Assembly: GCA_963693285.1 (NCBI GenBank)
Contig: OY848919.1
Span: 12,981,639-13,045,638 of the forward strand
Length of the DNA stretch: 64,000 bases
Direction of reading: 5' to 3'
From: Xestospongia muta
Taxonomy: Eukaryota; Porifera; Demospongiae; Haplosclerida; Petrosiidae
In this document: one piece after another, positions 23,812 to 35,273 of the stretch
Layout of the letters: every line of letters starts with the position of its first letter
How positions within the stretch are numbered: position 1 is the stretch's first letter
Notes under the pieces: model-generated
What the model was told of the DNA's origin: nothing
Seen by the model: only the letters and a program-made list of their open reading frames with translations
The model's database searches: none
Made by a program: the position numbers and the translations under genes

Positions 23812-24148
23812 CTTAAGGTGGCATTACAGTTGAAGTCAGAAGCCAAATAATTTTATTATATTAATATTCATACTATATTCATAATATTCATAACACACTC
23901 ATTAACACATATTTGTGGTTGATTTGCATTCTAAGCCACATGAAAAAAGTGCTATATAAGTATGCCTATATAGAGGAAGATAATAACATACCTCTTCACA
24001 TTTCCAGTGGTTTCGTAGCTAAAGTTAATGAGCAAGTACAAACTGTTGTACTAAGGTAAATTTATCTCAGCTCTAATATTACACGCAGGTAAGAAATCTT
24101 GAACAACCCTACACAACTTGTGTACGAGTAATCCTATGAAGCCAATTT
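23812..24148. other. AT-rich spacer
   Basis: No coding exon supported. A donor-like CTACGAAAC...AAGAG|GTATGT near 23993 could mark an untranslated or very short exon. Confidence 0.35.
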
Positions 24149-26281
24149 TTAAAAATGGTGTTTGATTTTCTGAAGGCTCTCAAAGATTTGACTCTGATTA
24201 GTGTATCTCAGAAGGCATAGCAGTAGTTCTGGTAGCTCACAAAATGGACAATGAAATCGTTCTTCAGGATCTTCAAGGCTCTGCATATAATGAAATTTCT
24301 TAACAACTGCTTTAATTCCCTCTTTAACAGCTTCGTAAATACAATAACACTTATTTGATGGACCAGTATAGAATAGTTCCAACCAGTATATACTATCTAC
24401 TAATAGAACTCCTCCCGCAAAACTAGGACATGCTAAGGAAATAGCATTACGAAATTGGAGGTTGTCAGATCCTGGCAGTGAGTTATCAAATTTCGGTGCC
24501 TTTTCGCGAGAAAGAAGGCTAACAATTAACGCAGGAAAGAGACCTTGTGGAAGAGGCTTTTCATTCCATGTCAAAATAAGAGGATCAACATTGTCTTTAA
24601 ATGAAGCTCTCAATGACTCTAAGTCAGTAGTAGTAGGTAGGACACAAGGAAGGAAGTATTCTCCTGACTGAGGTAGAGGAGAGAGAATAAGTAGATATTC
24701 CATCAAATCCAAAAACATTTTAGGCGAGAAGTCCTCTGAAAATCCTTGTGATAGTGATTTTGTTAATAAATTCAATGAAAATATTCCTTGAGTCTTCAGT
24801 TTCTCATGAGTATTACGATGAACATGAATACCTAGTTTTGTCTTTAAGTGATCAACAGCATCAGCAAAAGAGATACTAATCAACAGAGACAGTTTGTCCA
24901 GAAGTGGCTTTGGATTGAGGAAGACAACATTAAAGAGGACATCAGGAAAATAAAGGTAAATGGTTAAATCATGATAGTACATTAAGGCAGCATTTACATC
25001 GTCCTTATTCATTTCAAGGGCTTTACCAATCATGTTACAATCAGACTTGCTAACAATAGAGCTATTAGATGTTGTTTGATGCTCCTCTAAATCTAACTGG
25101 AATAGGAACCATCAACTGGAATCTCTGCCTCAATATAAGACTGGCATATTTCATTAAGAAATTCCTCAGCCATTGCCTGTCTGTACAATTTGTCTCTAGC
25201 ATTTGTGTTAACAGGAAATATCACTTTATTTCCACGAAAACGATGTAAAATTAAAGTATCTCCATATTGCTTTAATGTTGACAAGAGCTTACTGTTTTTC
25301 TCATCTAAAGACTCACCAGAATCATTTATTTTATCATAAAACGTTCCCAGTACTAGAGAGAGTGGTTCTTTGATTGAGCATGGAATACCTGGTAGGTTGG
25401 GTGGATTAACAGATGTGAGTGAGCGAAATGATGCTTCAATAAGTTGTAAATTTGTTATTAGCCGTTCCACTGGATTACCAATCCTCTCTCCTTCAACACT
25501 GAAGTAAAACTTTGGTACATCTTCAAGTTTTTTATTTAGTTTGTGTGTGAGAATATTAACTGAATTATAACGTAGCAAGGCAGGAGCTATATCTAAGAAG
25601 GCAGCCTGACCTCCAGAGTCTACTGCATATATCCAGTGTGACTCTAAGAGTGGAGTAGACTCCTTCACATCAGGTAACATAAGCAGGATATCTTTGGTAG
25701 TATTAGAAACTGGAGGTGGTATTGACTCTTGAGATTGAGAGATAGTTTCTGCAGAACGATCACTACCATCATCTTTATCACTTTGTACAGTGACAACAGT
25801 TGATGAACTTGTTGGCAATGAACGTGGTTTGACTCCTTTCTTGATGGTTTCAGCAAGCATCTTTCTTAGTAAGACAATATCTACCTTAATCAAAGACTGG
25901 GTAGCTTTATCCACTTTAAAACGTGTGGTCGTTACCCCTCTTACTTCAGGCACTTCAGGTACTGGTGTAGTTGTTACCATTCTTACTTCAGGTACTGCCA
26001 CTACTAGAGTGCTATCATGACAGTCTGGTGGAGGCTCATTAAGTAATAATTTCATAAAAGATGATTTTCCACTTCCTGGAGGACCAGAGACAGATTGTTT
26101 GGTCCACTTAACTTTGACACGTCCCTCCTTAAGAGCACTTTTAAGCACACCAGAATAATCTTTGTCATGATCCTTGTTATGAAAACTGGCCTTATGTTGG
26201 ATGTCATCATAATCTCCTGTAATCAAGGTAATAATATCTATCATGTAAATAACACAAGTTCAAAGGTACTTAAATAAAATA

Positions 26282-26764
26282 CTGTAAAGTCCCAATTAAG
26301 TAACAATGGGTGCTTTCTGTTCATTTGAAATTTGAAGAGGGTGGCTGCTTAGACAAGATTTTACAAAAAGGTTATTTGGTTTTAAATTGCTGGCTTTCTG
26401 CTTTTAAAAGAAAAAGGCAAGTGGTGCCACCGAAGGAGTGAGATAACTTATTGATAACTTATCAAAGGAACTGAAGCATATGACTTAATTGATTTGAGTT
26501 GTAGGTTTCTTCATTTTTAAAAAGATATTCATATATAAGTACAATGTGAACTAATATTTTCAATCTCTGACACAGTAAAAGACAGACAAAATATAATGTC
26601 AAAACTTAGAAAATTTCTTGCTTAAATAACTATTTTTACTAATTAACATGTGATATAAACATAGGGAGTGGGCACTTACATGGGATATTGAATTTTTTCT
26701 TCAAGGAGAAAAAACAAAGAATGGGAGCTCACACAAAGGTGGGCGCTTGCTTGGGACTTTACGG
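26282..26764. mobile_element. TA-flanked MITE upstream of the GTPase exon
   Basis: Ends CTGTAAAGTCCCAA and TTGGGACTTTACGG, flanked by TA; 483 bases with matching inner arms (GGTGGCTGC / GGGCGCTTGC regions). No transposase. It enlarges the intron between the N exons and the GTPase exon. Confidence 0.8.
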
Positions 26765-26921
26765 TATATTATTTTCATAATTCATAGTAGTTTCTATATG
26801 TTATATCACTAATTGAAAAAAATTAAATCTTCAATAAACAATAATTTACTATCCAATAACTGTAAAAACATATACTAGTTGTAATGAACTATCAGGCACT
26901 GTGAACTGTCTATTAAAGTTA

Positions 26922-26945
26922 CATATATATATATATATATATATA
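26922..26945. repeat. (TA)n tract
   Basis: About 12 TA units. Confidence 0.9.
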
Positions 26946-27064
26946 GAATTCAGAAAATTCCCTCAGTGATGATGAAATTTTAGAGGAACAATACCATCAT
27001 GATAATGATAATTACATTATAGTCTGACAAAATGGCTCTTATTGCACAAAAACATTTGAACAAA

Positions 27065-27215
27065 TGTTTGTGCATAAATGGTTGCTATGTGGCTATCTTG
27101 AACAGGAAGCTAATGAAAGTCAGTATGTAGGAAGTATAATAATTGTCCTTCCTACATATACCAAATTTTTTAGACTTCCTGTTTAAGATGGCTCCTTAGC
27201 AACTATTTTCAAGCA
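27065..27215. repeat. Imperfect fold-back repeat
   Basis: The arm GGTTGCTATGTGGCTATCTTGAACAGGAAG region is followed about 60 bases later by its imperfect complement CTTCCTGTTTAAGATGGCTCC-TTAGCAACT. A smaller palindrome (GCACAAA...TTTGTGC) precedes it. Probably a small MITE; target duplication not clear. Confidence 0.55.
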
Positions 27216-27596
27216 TTCATTTTAATGTTTTGTACAATAAAACCCATTTTCTCAAACTTGGTCAAAATTTATTATTGGCAATAAGGTGATTCAGTCATGT
27301 TTAAGAATACAATAATTGGTTTTCTAGCTTTTCTAAAATCTTAGATCACATGTCATGCAAGACAACATACTTAGTTGTGTCACAGAGAAAACTGGTAACA
27401 CATTTAAGAAATCAAAGAGTGGATTAATCTACACCAAAACTACTATGAAATCATGAAATCATGAAAGCTATACAGAAATTATTTTATCAGTGTAAGTTAT
27501 TTTTATGGATTAGGTAGACAGACTAAGAGATCAAAGCCATACCCTACAAACTAAACTATTAAATATTATACACATTGTCATATTACAACTACTTAC

Positions 27597-27924
27597 CAGT
27601 TAAATTTGCTAATTCTTCTTCAATTTCTTTCCCAGTATCTCCCACTGGTCCACCAATGTCCAGAAGAATATCAATAAAACATTTATATCGTTGTTGTATC
27701 TCTGAAATACTCCTACAAGACTCAAAACCAGTTTTGAACTGTTCAAATATAATAGGAAACTCTGTATTTGGTGAAGATATAAGCCGTTTTACATATGCTA
27801 TTCTAGCAAAATCCTCCATGCTTCCCTTCAGTACAATCCAAATTCTGTCATAGTGTGAGATGAAAACGTGAATAATAGCTTGTCTGTAGCTAGTAATATC
27901 CATAGTTTCAGTGTTAGCAGCCAT
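27597..27924 (-). other. Second, promoter-less N exon in the ROC-COR gene
   Basis: MAANTETMD followed by an intact 328-base N exon, diverged from the others. Just upstream (27940-27965) only the first few bases of the usual 5' flank remain (AGCTATTAATC), and then the sequence jumps to intron sequence normally found after the linker exon (TGTACATCATAATAAGTTACATAC). A recombination joint is therefore near 27962. Without an acceptor it can be used only as an alternative first exon. Confidence 0.6.
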
Positions 27925-28507
27925 GGTATGAGGAAATAGCAAAGTATCTGAAAGCTATTAATCATGTATGTACATCATAATAAGTTACATACTGTTATAA
28001 GGTTGCCACTGATCATCAGAAGTATTCTCTTGAGTAGGGTATGGTTTAATGGAAGATACTCCTTCTTGTAGAGAATGACAAGGAACTAACATTAGTTATA
28101 ATATTATGTACATTGTTATATCATAACTACTTACCAGTTAAATTTGATAGTTTTTCTTCAATTTCTTTCCCAGTATCTCCCACTGGTCCACCAATGTCCA
28201 GAAGAATATCAATAAAACATTTATATCGTTGTTGTATCTCTGAAATACTCCTACAAGACTCAAAACCAGTTTTGAACTGTTTAAATATACTAAGAAACTC
28301 CATATTTTGTGAGGATATAAGCTGCTTTGAATATGCTTTGCTAACAAAAGACACCATGTTTTCCTCTAGTACAGAACGAATTCTGTCATAGTATGAGACG
28401 AAAACATCAACAACAGCTCGTCTGTAGCTCGCAATATCTTCAGTTTCAGTGTTAGAAGCCATTGTACAAAGAAAGGGCGTATAAGGGTGAGATCCTGAAA
28501 GCTATCA

Positions 28508-28569
28508 ATATGCGCATGCTCAGTAGGCAATAATTAGGGTGGAGCTCATTTGCAGTTTTTGCAGACACA
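28508..28569. promoter_or_regulatory. Promoter module copy 5
   Basis: ATATGCGCATGCTCAGTAG, AATTAGGGTGGAGCTCATT and TTTTTGCAGACACA between the N exon start at 28462 (minus) and gene P exon 1 at 28570 (plus). Confidence 0.65.
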
Positions 28570-29131
28570 ATGGAGAGAGAAGTCAGTTTCCTACGTTGTT
28601 CTAAAGTCAGTCATTCTACTAGTACACAATATATATATAAAGTGATCTATATAGCTCAGTAGTTATGTGGAGTTCAACAAGATGATACATAGACTACAAC
28701 AGTCTGTACATGGATACAACAGAGGAGAGTCACTCCATACAACATCTACTAGGTACATTAGCTGTGTGTGTCAGTATTACTATGAGATAATAGTACTATA
28801 TACTGCAGTATATGATCACTTACTGTAGGAAAGGAACATGTACTGAATATAACTTTTATCAGACATTAACAATAATGTTGAATCAAGTACTCAAGTATGT
28901 TACATGATCACTTGTTTTATAACTGTCTCTCTCTCTCTCTCCTATCATTGTTGTCTCTGTAGTAATCCTCATGTTGAAATACAACATCAAGAACTGTTAA
29001 CTATATATCAATGGTTTTGTCTTAATAGACCATACACATCACAGGTAATAGTTACTAGTTATATTACTAGTTATTATATCTACAGAAGCTAAGATCAACA
29101 ACACTAGTGCTCCAAAACCTCAACTATTTCT
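28570..29131 (+). pseudogene. Gene P fragment, exons 1-3 and part of 4
   Basis: Exon 1 28570-28605 (MEREVSFLRCSK), exon 2 28655-28752, exon 3 28963-29044, then exon 4 up to CTATTTCTGAC, after which homology ends at about 29131, next to the 3' end of G6. Open as far as it goes, but exons 5-8 are gone. Confidence 0.8.
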
Positions 29132-29265
29132 GACCACCATCATAATCAAGTAAGAAATTTATTTTATGACAACAACTAATTCACTTGTACTAGTGAGAGA
29201 GTACAGGATATATTCAGCATAATAGGAAAATACAGCTAATTTAATAAATTGCAGCAATAAAATCA

Positions 29266-29666
29266 CTAAATATCAAACACTATATATAAATTCAGCCTTT
29301 TGTTAATATTGTCAGTCCATTCTTCAGCTATACTACTAGCTGCATCTTTGAGTGGACCTCCTTGTTTATCTAAACTCTGTAAAAATAACCAACAACGTTT
29401 CACTAACTTCTGACCATCACGTATAAAGCCCATGGCTGACTTGAATTCTCTCATCATATCATTAAAATTTGCTGCATCTTTGGTTGATTCAGTTATTAGA
29501 CCGTGAGAATACATGTCTCCAGCAAATGATTTAATAGATGCCTTCAGCAAACCATCCAAATCAGCATGACTCTTGGTAAGAACATCTTGTATGATTTTTC
29601 TAACTTCGTTAACTTCATCACCAGATAACACTGGATCTTTGGAAGGAGCAGTAATTTGAGCTTCAG
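29266..29666 (-). other. C-terminal N-like helical domain of G6
   Basis: About 133 residues: VRKIIQDVLTKSHADLDGLL, SFAGDMYSHGLIT, FKSAMGFIRDGQ and LQSLDKQGGPLKDAASSIAEE. Spacing of SFAG-x-x-Y and GGP matches the N exon (SFAGRAY; GGPVGDTG), so it is a diverged relative placed at the other end of the protein. Confidence 0.65.
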
Positions 29667-32600
29667 CTGCAATATATAAATTTGTTATGTTAAAACTTGT
29701 ATAATAATAACTATACTTAATAAGATATTAGAAAGAAAAGATCACCTATAATATGATGGTTAGTTAATGTTTATAATTATATTCTAGCTACATGGCTTGG
29801 TCGCTAGTTAACTTAGATATCAATTCTATTGTATATATGGTACTTTGTCTGAAGAATGACAATTAACGCAAAAAACTACAGAAACAAGGCAGAGGGATAC
29901 ACTAAACCCTAACCTTGGAACCTAAATGTATTAATTTCACATTAAGGTATTGGTTTTTTCTGATTAGGCTCTAGCCACAGTATCTTTAAGAATGATTTTT
30001 ATCATTTTGTTTTCATTCTTTTCTTGTCTAACAATAATTCCTTTTAGCACTGACATAATAATTACATGTTGTGACATCAAACTTTACTCTAATATCAGGA
30101 AATAATGAAGTTATTACAACATAACATACAGGAAGCAATACAGATAACTACAAACAATTAACTGCAGTGTTTACATAACTAACAATATTCATTGTGGTAA
30201 TTACTAGCTATTAATAATAAATACCACTTACTAATATCTTGTGTAGAAGTACTCTTAAAAGCTGATGCTATACTTGATGCTCCTTCTTAAATAATATAAT
30301 AGATTACTACTTACCATTTCTATTATTACCAAGAGATCGTATAACATTTATCTTCTTGTTATCAGGTTTGATTCCTCTTAATGATATACCATATCTTATT
30401 TCATCCACTGTATCAGGTCCATGTCCAGCAGACACAGTGATCAGTAGAAAAGTACAAGATGGAGGGTTTTGAGAACCAAACATATCTACATCACTTTTAT
30501 ATAGTACCTGTAAAATACTCATTAACACATGTACATCTATAGTGTCCTACATACTAATGGGTCTTCATGAGGGTGGATATTCCATCCATTAAAAGGATAC
30601 TCTTGTTCTTCATTAAGGATTAATTCAATGTTACCATCGTCTTTTTCAAATGTGAAGGATAAGCGAACATCTTTATCAACATTAGATGGTAGAGATTTCT
30701 TTATATACTATACACATATTCTATTATATTATACAACTCTAATAGTGTTTTACTTACCTCTAGCAAAGCATTGAGATGTTTAGCAACCACAAAGTGCATT
30801 AACCATTTGGTACCAGGACACTTAACTTCATACATTGTTTGAGCTACATACTTGTTACCAGGAAATGGTTTGCTAACTGGACACACATCTATAGAGGAAT
30901 ATATGTATCGATATTGTCAAACTATTAGTCTACCTTTTGTCTGGGACTGTTCACTAGGTAGAGTTGGTTCTACAGTAGGATATCCCAGCCATCTCTTGAT
31001 AAATTTGACAATTTCCCATAAGGAAAACTGTGAAAGGCAAATGCTACCATACTGGTCACCAGTGTGGAACTGTCCTCCTTCTACAAGATTGAACTGATAA
31101 GGGAGTCCAGTATTAACAGAAGCTTTAGCAAAACTCAAATAACTGGTATGATCTTGAGTGACTAGATCTGCACAATGTTGTATCTCTAATATGACTTGTT
31201 TAAGAAGTGGTTTAGACACAGATATGCTATATACAGCACTAATTAATTCTGTGTCTTCAGGTAATTGAAACCCTCCACCAACTAGTGCTCTCACAGCAAC
31301 TTCACAGGTGTCTGTTGGAGATAAAGTGCCTTCACGAACAGTAATTCTCAATCCATATTGTTCCCAGTTGAAGAACTGAGCAGAATCTCCTTGAATTAGG
31401 AACATCTCCTCTCCTCCAATACACACACCTTTGAGAGCATCTATAAAGACTCAATATAAAGAGGATCAATTATAAAATAGCAGTACCATCTGATGGGAAG
31501 AGATAATCAAATTCAACTGCCACATCCTGTTTATCTACTGACAGTTCCATTGATTCTGTTTGTACAGTTACACTTTTCCTTGCAACTTGAAATGATTCTG
31601 TTCAATAAATATATAAAAAAATGATAATTATGATGACACATACAAACATGTCTGATAAAACAAAATTGAAATTACATCATATATAGATATAATTTAATAT
31701 ATAATGTACCTATCAGTTTCTCTAATTCTTTTGTTTTCATTTTGCTCGTTTTTCTCTCAGTTTCCAGTATTTGCTGTAAAGTTTCTACAACTAAACAATT
31801 ACACATAATTACAAACAGTTGTAGTGCTATTCACTAATTAATTCTAGTCACTTTATACTCTTAGTATTAACTAAGCTACTGAAAATATGATTAAAGAAGA
31901 GTACTATATAATGCTTGCTAAAAAGGCTATCATATTGTATAATGTATATACCTCACATGATGAAATAGTAGAAGTAGCTATTATATTCAATGAGAAAATA
32001 ATTAGTAATAACACTGTACAATATGATATAGTACATATATAGTCATATACTTGTTAGTATCTCCTTTACAGAACACTGACTTATATATAACTATAATGTA
32101 TAGTATGTAGGTTACCTGATTTATCATTGGATTTGGTAGAGATCTGTTCACTGGTGTCAATAACAATACTCTCCTTCTCTTGTAGAGCATGTAAATCTGA
32201 CAATAAAAGATGACAGGACTTTTTACATTGTGCCATTAAAAAACAATTAACTGCACTGTTTACATAACTAACAAGATTCATTGTGGAAATGTACTAGCAA
32301 TTAATAATAAATGATAATAAATATCACTTACTTATATCTTGTGCAGACGTACTCCTAAAATCTGATATTGTACTTGATGCTCCTTCTTAAAAGAACATAA
32401 CTATATATAATATAATGGATTACTTACCATTTCTACTATTACCAAGAGATCGTATAATATTTATCTTTGTGTTATCAGGTTTGATTCCTCTCAATGGTAT
32501 ACCATATTTTATTTCAGTCACTGTATTAGTTTCATGTTTAGCAGACACAGTGATCAGTATAGAAGCACAAGATGGAGGATCTTCAGAGCCAAACATGTCC

Positions 32601-35168
32601 ACATCACTTTTATATAATATCTATAAAAATTACTCATCAATACATGTACACTATAATATTCTATATACCAATGGCTCTCGATGAGGATCAATATTCCATC
32701 CATTAAAAGGACGCTCTTGTTCTTCATTAAGGACTAATTCAATGTAACCATCATCTTCAAATGTGAAGGATAAGTCAACATCTTTGTCAACATCAGATGG
32801 AAGACACTTCTTTATATACTATACATATATTGTATTATAATATACAACTTTATTAATGTTTACTTACCTCTAGCAAAGCATTGAGATGTTTAGCAACCAC
32901 AAAGTGCATTAACCATTTGGTACCAGGACATTTAACCTCATATACTATCTGAGCTACATACTTGTTATCAATAATTGCTTTGCTAACATCTACAGGAACA
33001 TTTGTCAATATTGTCAAAACTATTAGTCTACCTTTTGTCTGGGACTGTTTACTAGGTAGAGTTGATGAGTGAGGAAGTTGTGGACTATGTTCTAAACTAG
33101 ATGTAGATATGTCTACAGAACTGGGCTTATTATCAGTTGATGAAGATGGTGTCAATGACTTTGTTCTGTCTATGGCTCCAACACCATAACTTATTGAATT
33201 GTCTACAAAGAGAAAATTCATGAAATGACATATTATTTTACTTAGTATACCTTCTGCTGGACTGACTTCATTTCTATACTCTTGAGTATCTTCAAAAAGT
33301 AATTCATCATCAGAAGATGATTCACTGCTTGTAGGATATCCCAGACATCTCTTGATAAATTTGATAATTGCCCATAAGGAAAACTTAGAAAGACAAATGC
33401 TACCATACTGGTCACCAGTGTGGAACTGTCCTCCTTCTACAAGATTGAACTGATAAGGGAGTCCAGTATTAACAGAAGCTTTAGCAAAACTCAAATAACT
33501 GGTATGATCTTGAGTGACTACATCTGCACAATGTTGTATCTCTAATATGACTTGTTTAAGAAGTGGTTTAGACACAGATATGCTATATACAGCACTAATT
33601 AATTCTGTGTCTTCAGGTAATTGAAACCCTCCACCAACTAGTGCTCTCACAGAAACTTCACAGGTGTCTGTTGGAGATAAAGTGCCTTCAAGAACAGTAA
33701 TTCTCAATCCATATTGTTCCCAGTTGAAGAAATGAGCAGAATCTCCTCTGATTAGGAACATCTCCTCTCCTCCAATACACACACCTTTGAGAGCATCTAT
33801 AAAGACTCAATATAAAGAGGATCAATTATAAAATAGCAGTACCATCTGATGGGAAGAGATAATCAAATTCAACTGACACATCCTGTTTATCTACTGACAG
33901 TTCCATTGATTCTGTTTGTACAGTTACACTTTTCCTTGCAACTTGAAATGATTCTGTTCAATAAAAAATTAAAAAAAGATAATTGTGATAACATATACAA
34001 TATGTCTGATAAAACAAACTTGCTAATTTCATCTTTTTTCTTACTATTACTAAGTGAATGATTACATATAACAAACTGGTACATGCCTTGTTGAATGATC
34101 TTGTTTTCTGCTCTTTCCTTTACTATTTCTATCTCTTGATCTTTTTCTTTTAATTTAGAAAGTAATTCTTTTTCAGTATCTATAAGTCAACCAAGGTAAT
34201 TAATTACATGTAAAGTACATCATATATAGATATAGTTTAATATATAATAATATACTTTTCAGTTTCTCTAATTCTTTTGTCTTCATTTTGCTCATTTTTC
34301 TTTCAGCTTCCAGCGTTTGCTGTAAACTTTCTACAACAAAACAATTACACATAATCACAAATATTAGTAATGCTATTCATTAACTACATGATTATTAGTA
34401 TAATCATATACAGCATAGCCAGAAAATTTGGTGGATTGGTTTATTTATATAAATATTTCTTGAAGAATCAGTGTCTGCATACTCAAGGATGGTTTCTTTA
34501 CCAACAGGAGAGCAAGTCAAACATGTCAATGTAGAGAGAAGCACAGCCAAATCTAACTTTAAATTTTCAAGATTATAGTTTAATCTGCCAAATATAATTC
34601 CTGTGAAATTTTCTGGCTATATAGTATAATGTTTCTACCAATGAAGCAATTGTAACTCTACATTCTATACATTAGTGGAATGAAAAATGTTTTATTAACA
34701 AATAAATCAAATTATCTTTCTACTATAGCTAAGTGATCATAATACATTGGTTCATTGGAAAGTAGTCCTTCTTGTAGAGAATGACAAGGAACTAACATTA
34801 GTTATAATATTATGTACATTGTTATATCATAACTACTTACCAGTCAAATTTGATAGTTTTTCTTCAATTTTTTTCCCAGTATCTCCCACTGGTCCACCAA
34901 TGTCTAGAAGAATACCATTAAAACATTTATATCGTTGTTGTATATCTAAAATACTCCTACAAGACTCGAAACCAGTTTGGAACTGTTCAAATATACTAGC
35001 AAATTCCATATTTAGTGAGGATATCAAATGTGCTGAATATGCTTTGCTAGCAAAAGACACCATGTTTCCCTCCAGTACAGACCGAATTCTGTCATAGTAT
35101 GAGACGAAAACATCAACAACAGCTCGTCTGTAGCTTTTAATATCCTCAGTTTCAGTGTTAGAAGCCAT
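29266..35168 (-). CDS. G6: N-coil-(ZU5-UPA)-coil-(ZU5-UPA)-N' protein
   Basis: Nineteen exons: 34841-35168, 34256-34330, 34087-34179, 33843-33953, 33251-33796, 33032-33202, 32868-32989, 32669-32818, 32428-32620, 32332-32385, 32116-32196, 31710-31784, 31487-31597, 30934-31440, 30758-30888, 30555-30707, 30315-30507, 30232-30285 and 29266-29666. The sum is 3549 bases, 1182 residues, open throughout. ZU5 and UPA are the paired domains of ankyrins, UNC5 receptors and PIDD, where they hold a death domain in check. Here the pair occurs twice and no death domain follows; the protein instead ends in a second N-like helical domain. One intron (34087 boundary) appears to use a GC donor. Likely a cytosolic scaffold; no signal peptide or membrane segment seen. 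Confidence 0.75.
30315..31597 (-). other. ZU5-UPA module 2 of G6
   Basis: Same order as module 1 and nearly the same ZU5 sequence. The acidic end of ZU5 and most of the serine-rich linker are deleted: the ZU5 exon (30934-31440) runs directly from RWLGYPT into the linker end SEQSQTKG. Confidence 0.75.
31785..32115. other. Long intron of G6 between modules
   Basis: AT-rich; parallels 44827-45151 in G8 (CTAAAAAGGCTATCATATT; AATGAGGAAATAATTA). No element ends seen. Confidence 0.5.
32428..33953 (-). other. ZU5-UPA module 1 of G6
   Basis: The ZU5 exon 33251-33796 carries GVCIGGEEMFLI, HFFNWEQYGLRITV, SPTDTCEVSVRALVGG, a FQLPEDTELISAVYSISVS strand pair and GGQFHTGDQYGSICLS. A serine-rich linker (33032-33202) follows, then three UPA exons with KYVAQIVYEVKCPGTKWLMH, FNGWNI and SDVDMFGSEDPPSC. 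Introns 33203-33250 (48 bases) and 32990-33031 (42 bases) are both multiples of three without stops, so their retention would keep the frame. Confidence 0.75.
34411..34624. mobile_element. Short TA-flanked MITE in the first G6 intron
   Basis: CAGCATAGCCAGAAAATTT at the left and AAATTTTCTGGCTATATAG at the right, flanked by TA. It is a shorter sister of the element at 47414-47717 and lies in the equivalent intron position next to the same coiled-coil exon, so the insertion is older than the gene duplication. Confidence 0.75.
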
Positions 35169-35200
35169 TTGTAGAAAGAAAATAAGGGCCAAGTCCTGAA

Positions 35201-35273
35201 TCTGCGCATGCTCAATAAGTTTATAAATTTTATTAAATTAGGGTGGAGCTCATTTGCAGTTTTTGCAGACACA
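35201..35273. promoter_or_regulatory. Promoter module copy 6 (G6 / gene P copy 1)
   Basis: TCTGCGCATGCTCAATAAG, AAATTAGGGTGGAGCTCATT and TTTTTGCAGACACA. G6 starts 33 bases to the left, intact gene P starts directly to the right. The best case for a working bidirectional promoter in the window. Confidence 0.7.

Larger units (their letters stand above)
24149..28462 (-). pseudogene. N-domain plus ROC-COR-like GTPase gene with one frameshift
   Basis: Exons: 28135-28462 (N domain), 27993-28064 (linker), then 24149-26216 (P-loop GPPGSGKSS, DSGGQAAF, LGTFYDK, COR-like region, C-terminal cysteine-containing helices ending KIKHHF). A second N exon at 27597-27924 can also join the GTPase exon in phase 1. 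Compared with G1, one base is missing between 25113 and 25114 (CCATC-AACTGG against CCATCGAACTGG), which shifts the frame at the start of the COR part; everything else on both sides stays open for 689 codons. Either a very young pseudogene or a sequencing or assembly error. ROC-COR GTPases couple GTP state to scaffold assembly; joining one to a death-fold-like N domain suggests an NLR-like sensor, which is inference. Confidence 0.68.
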
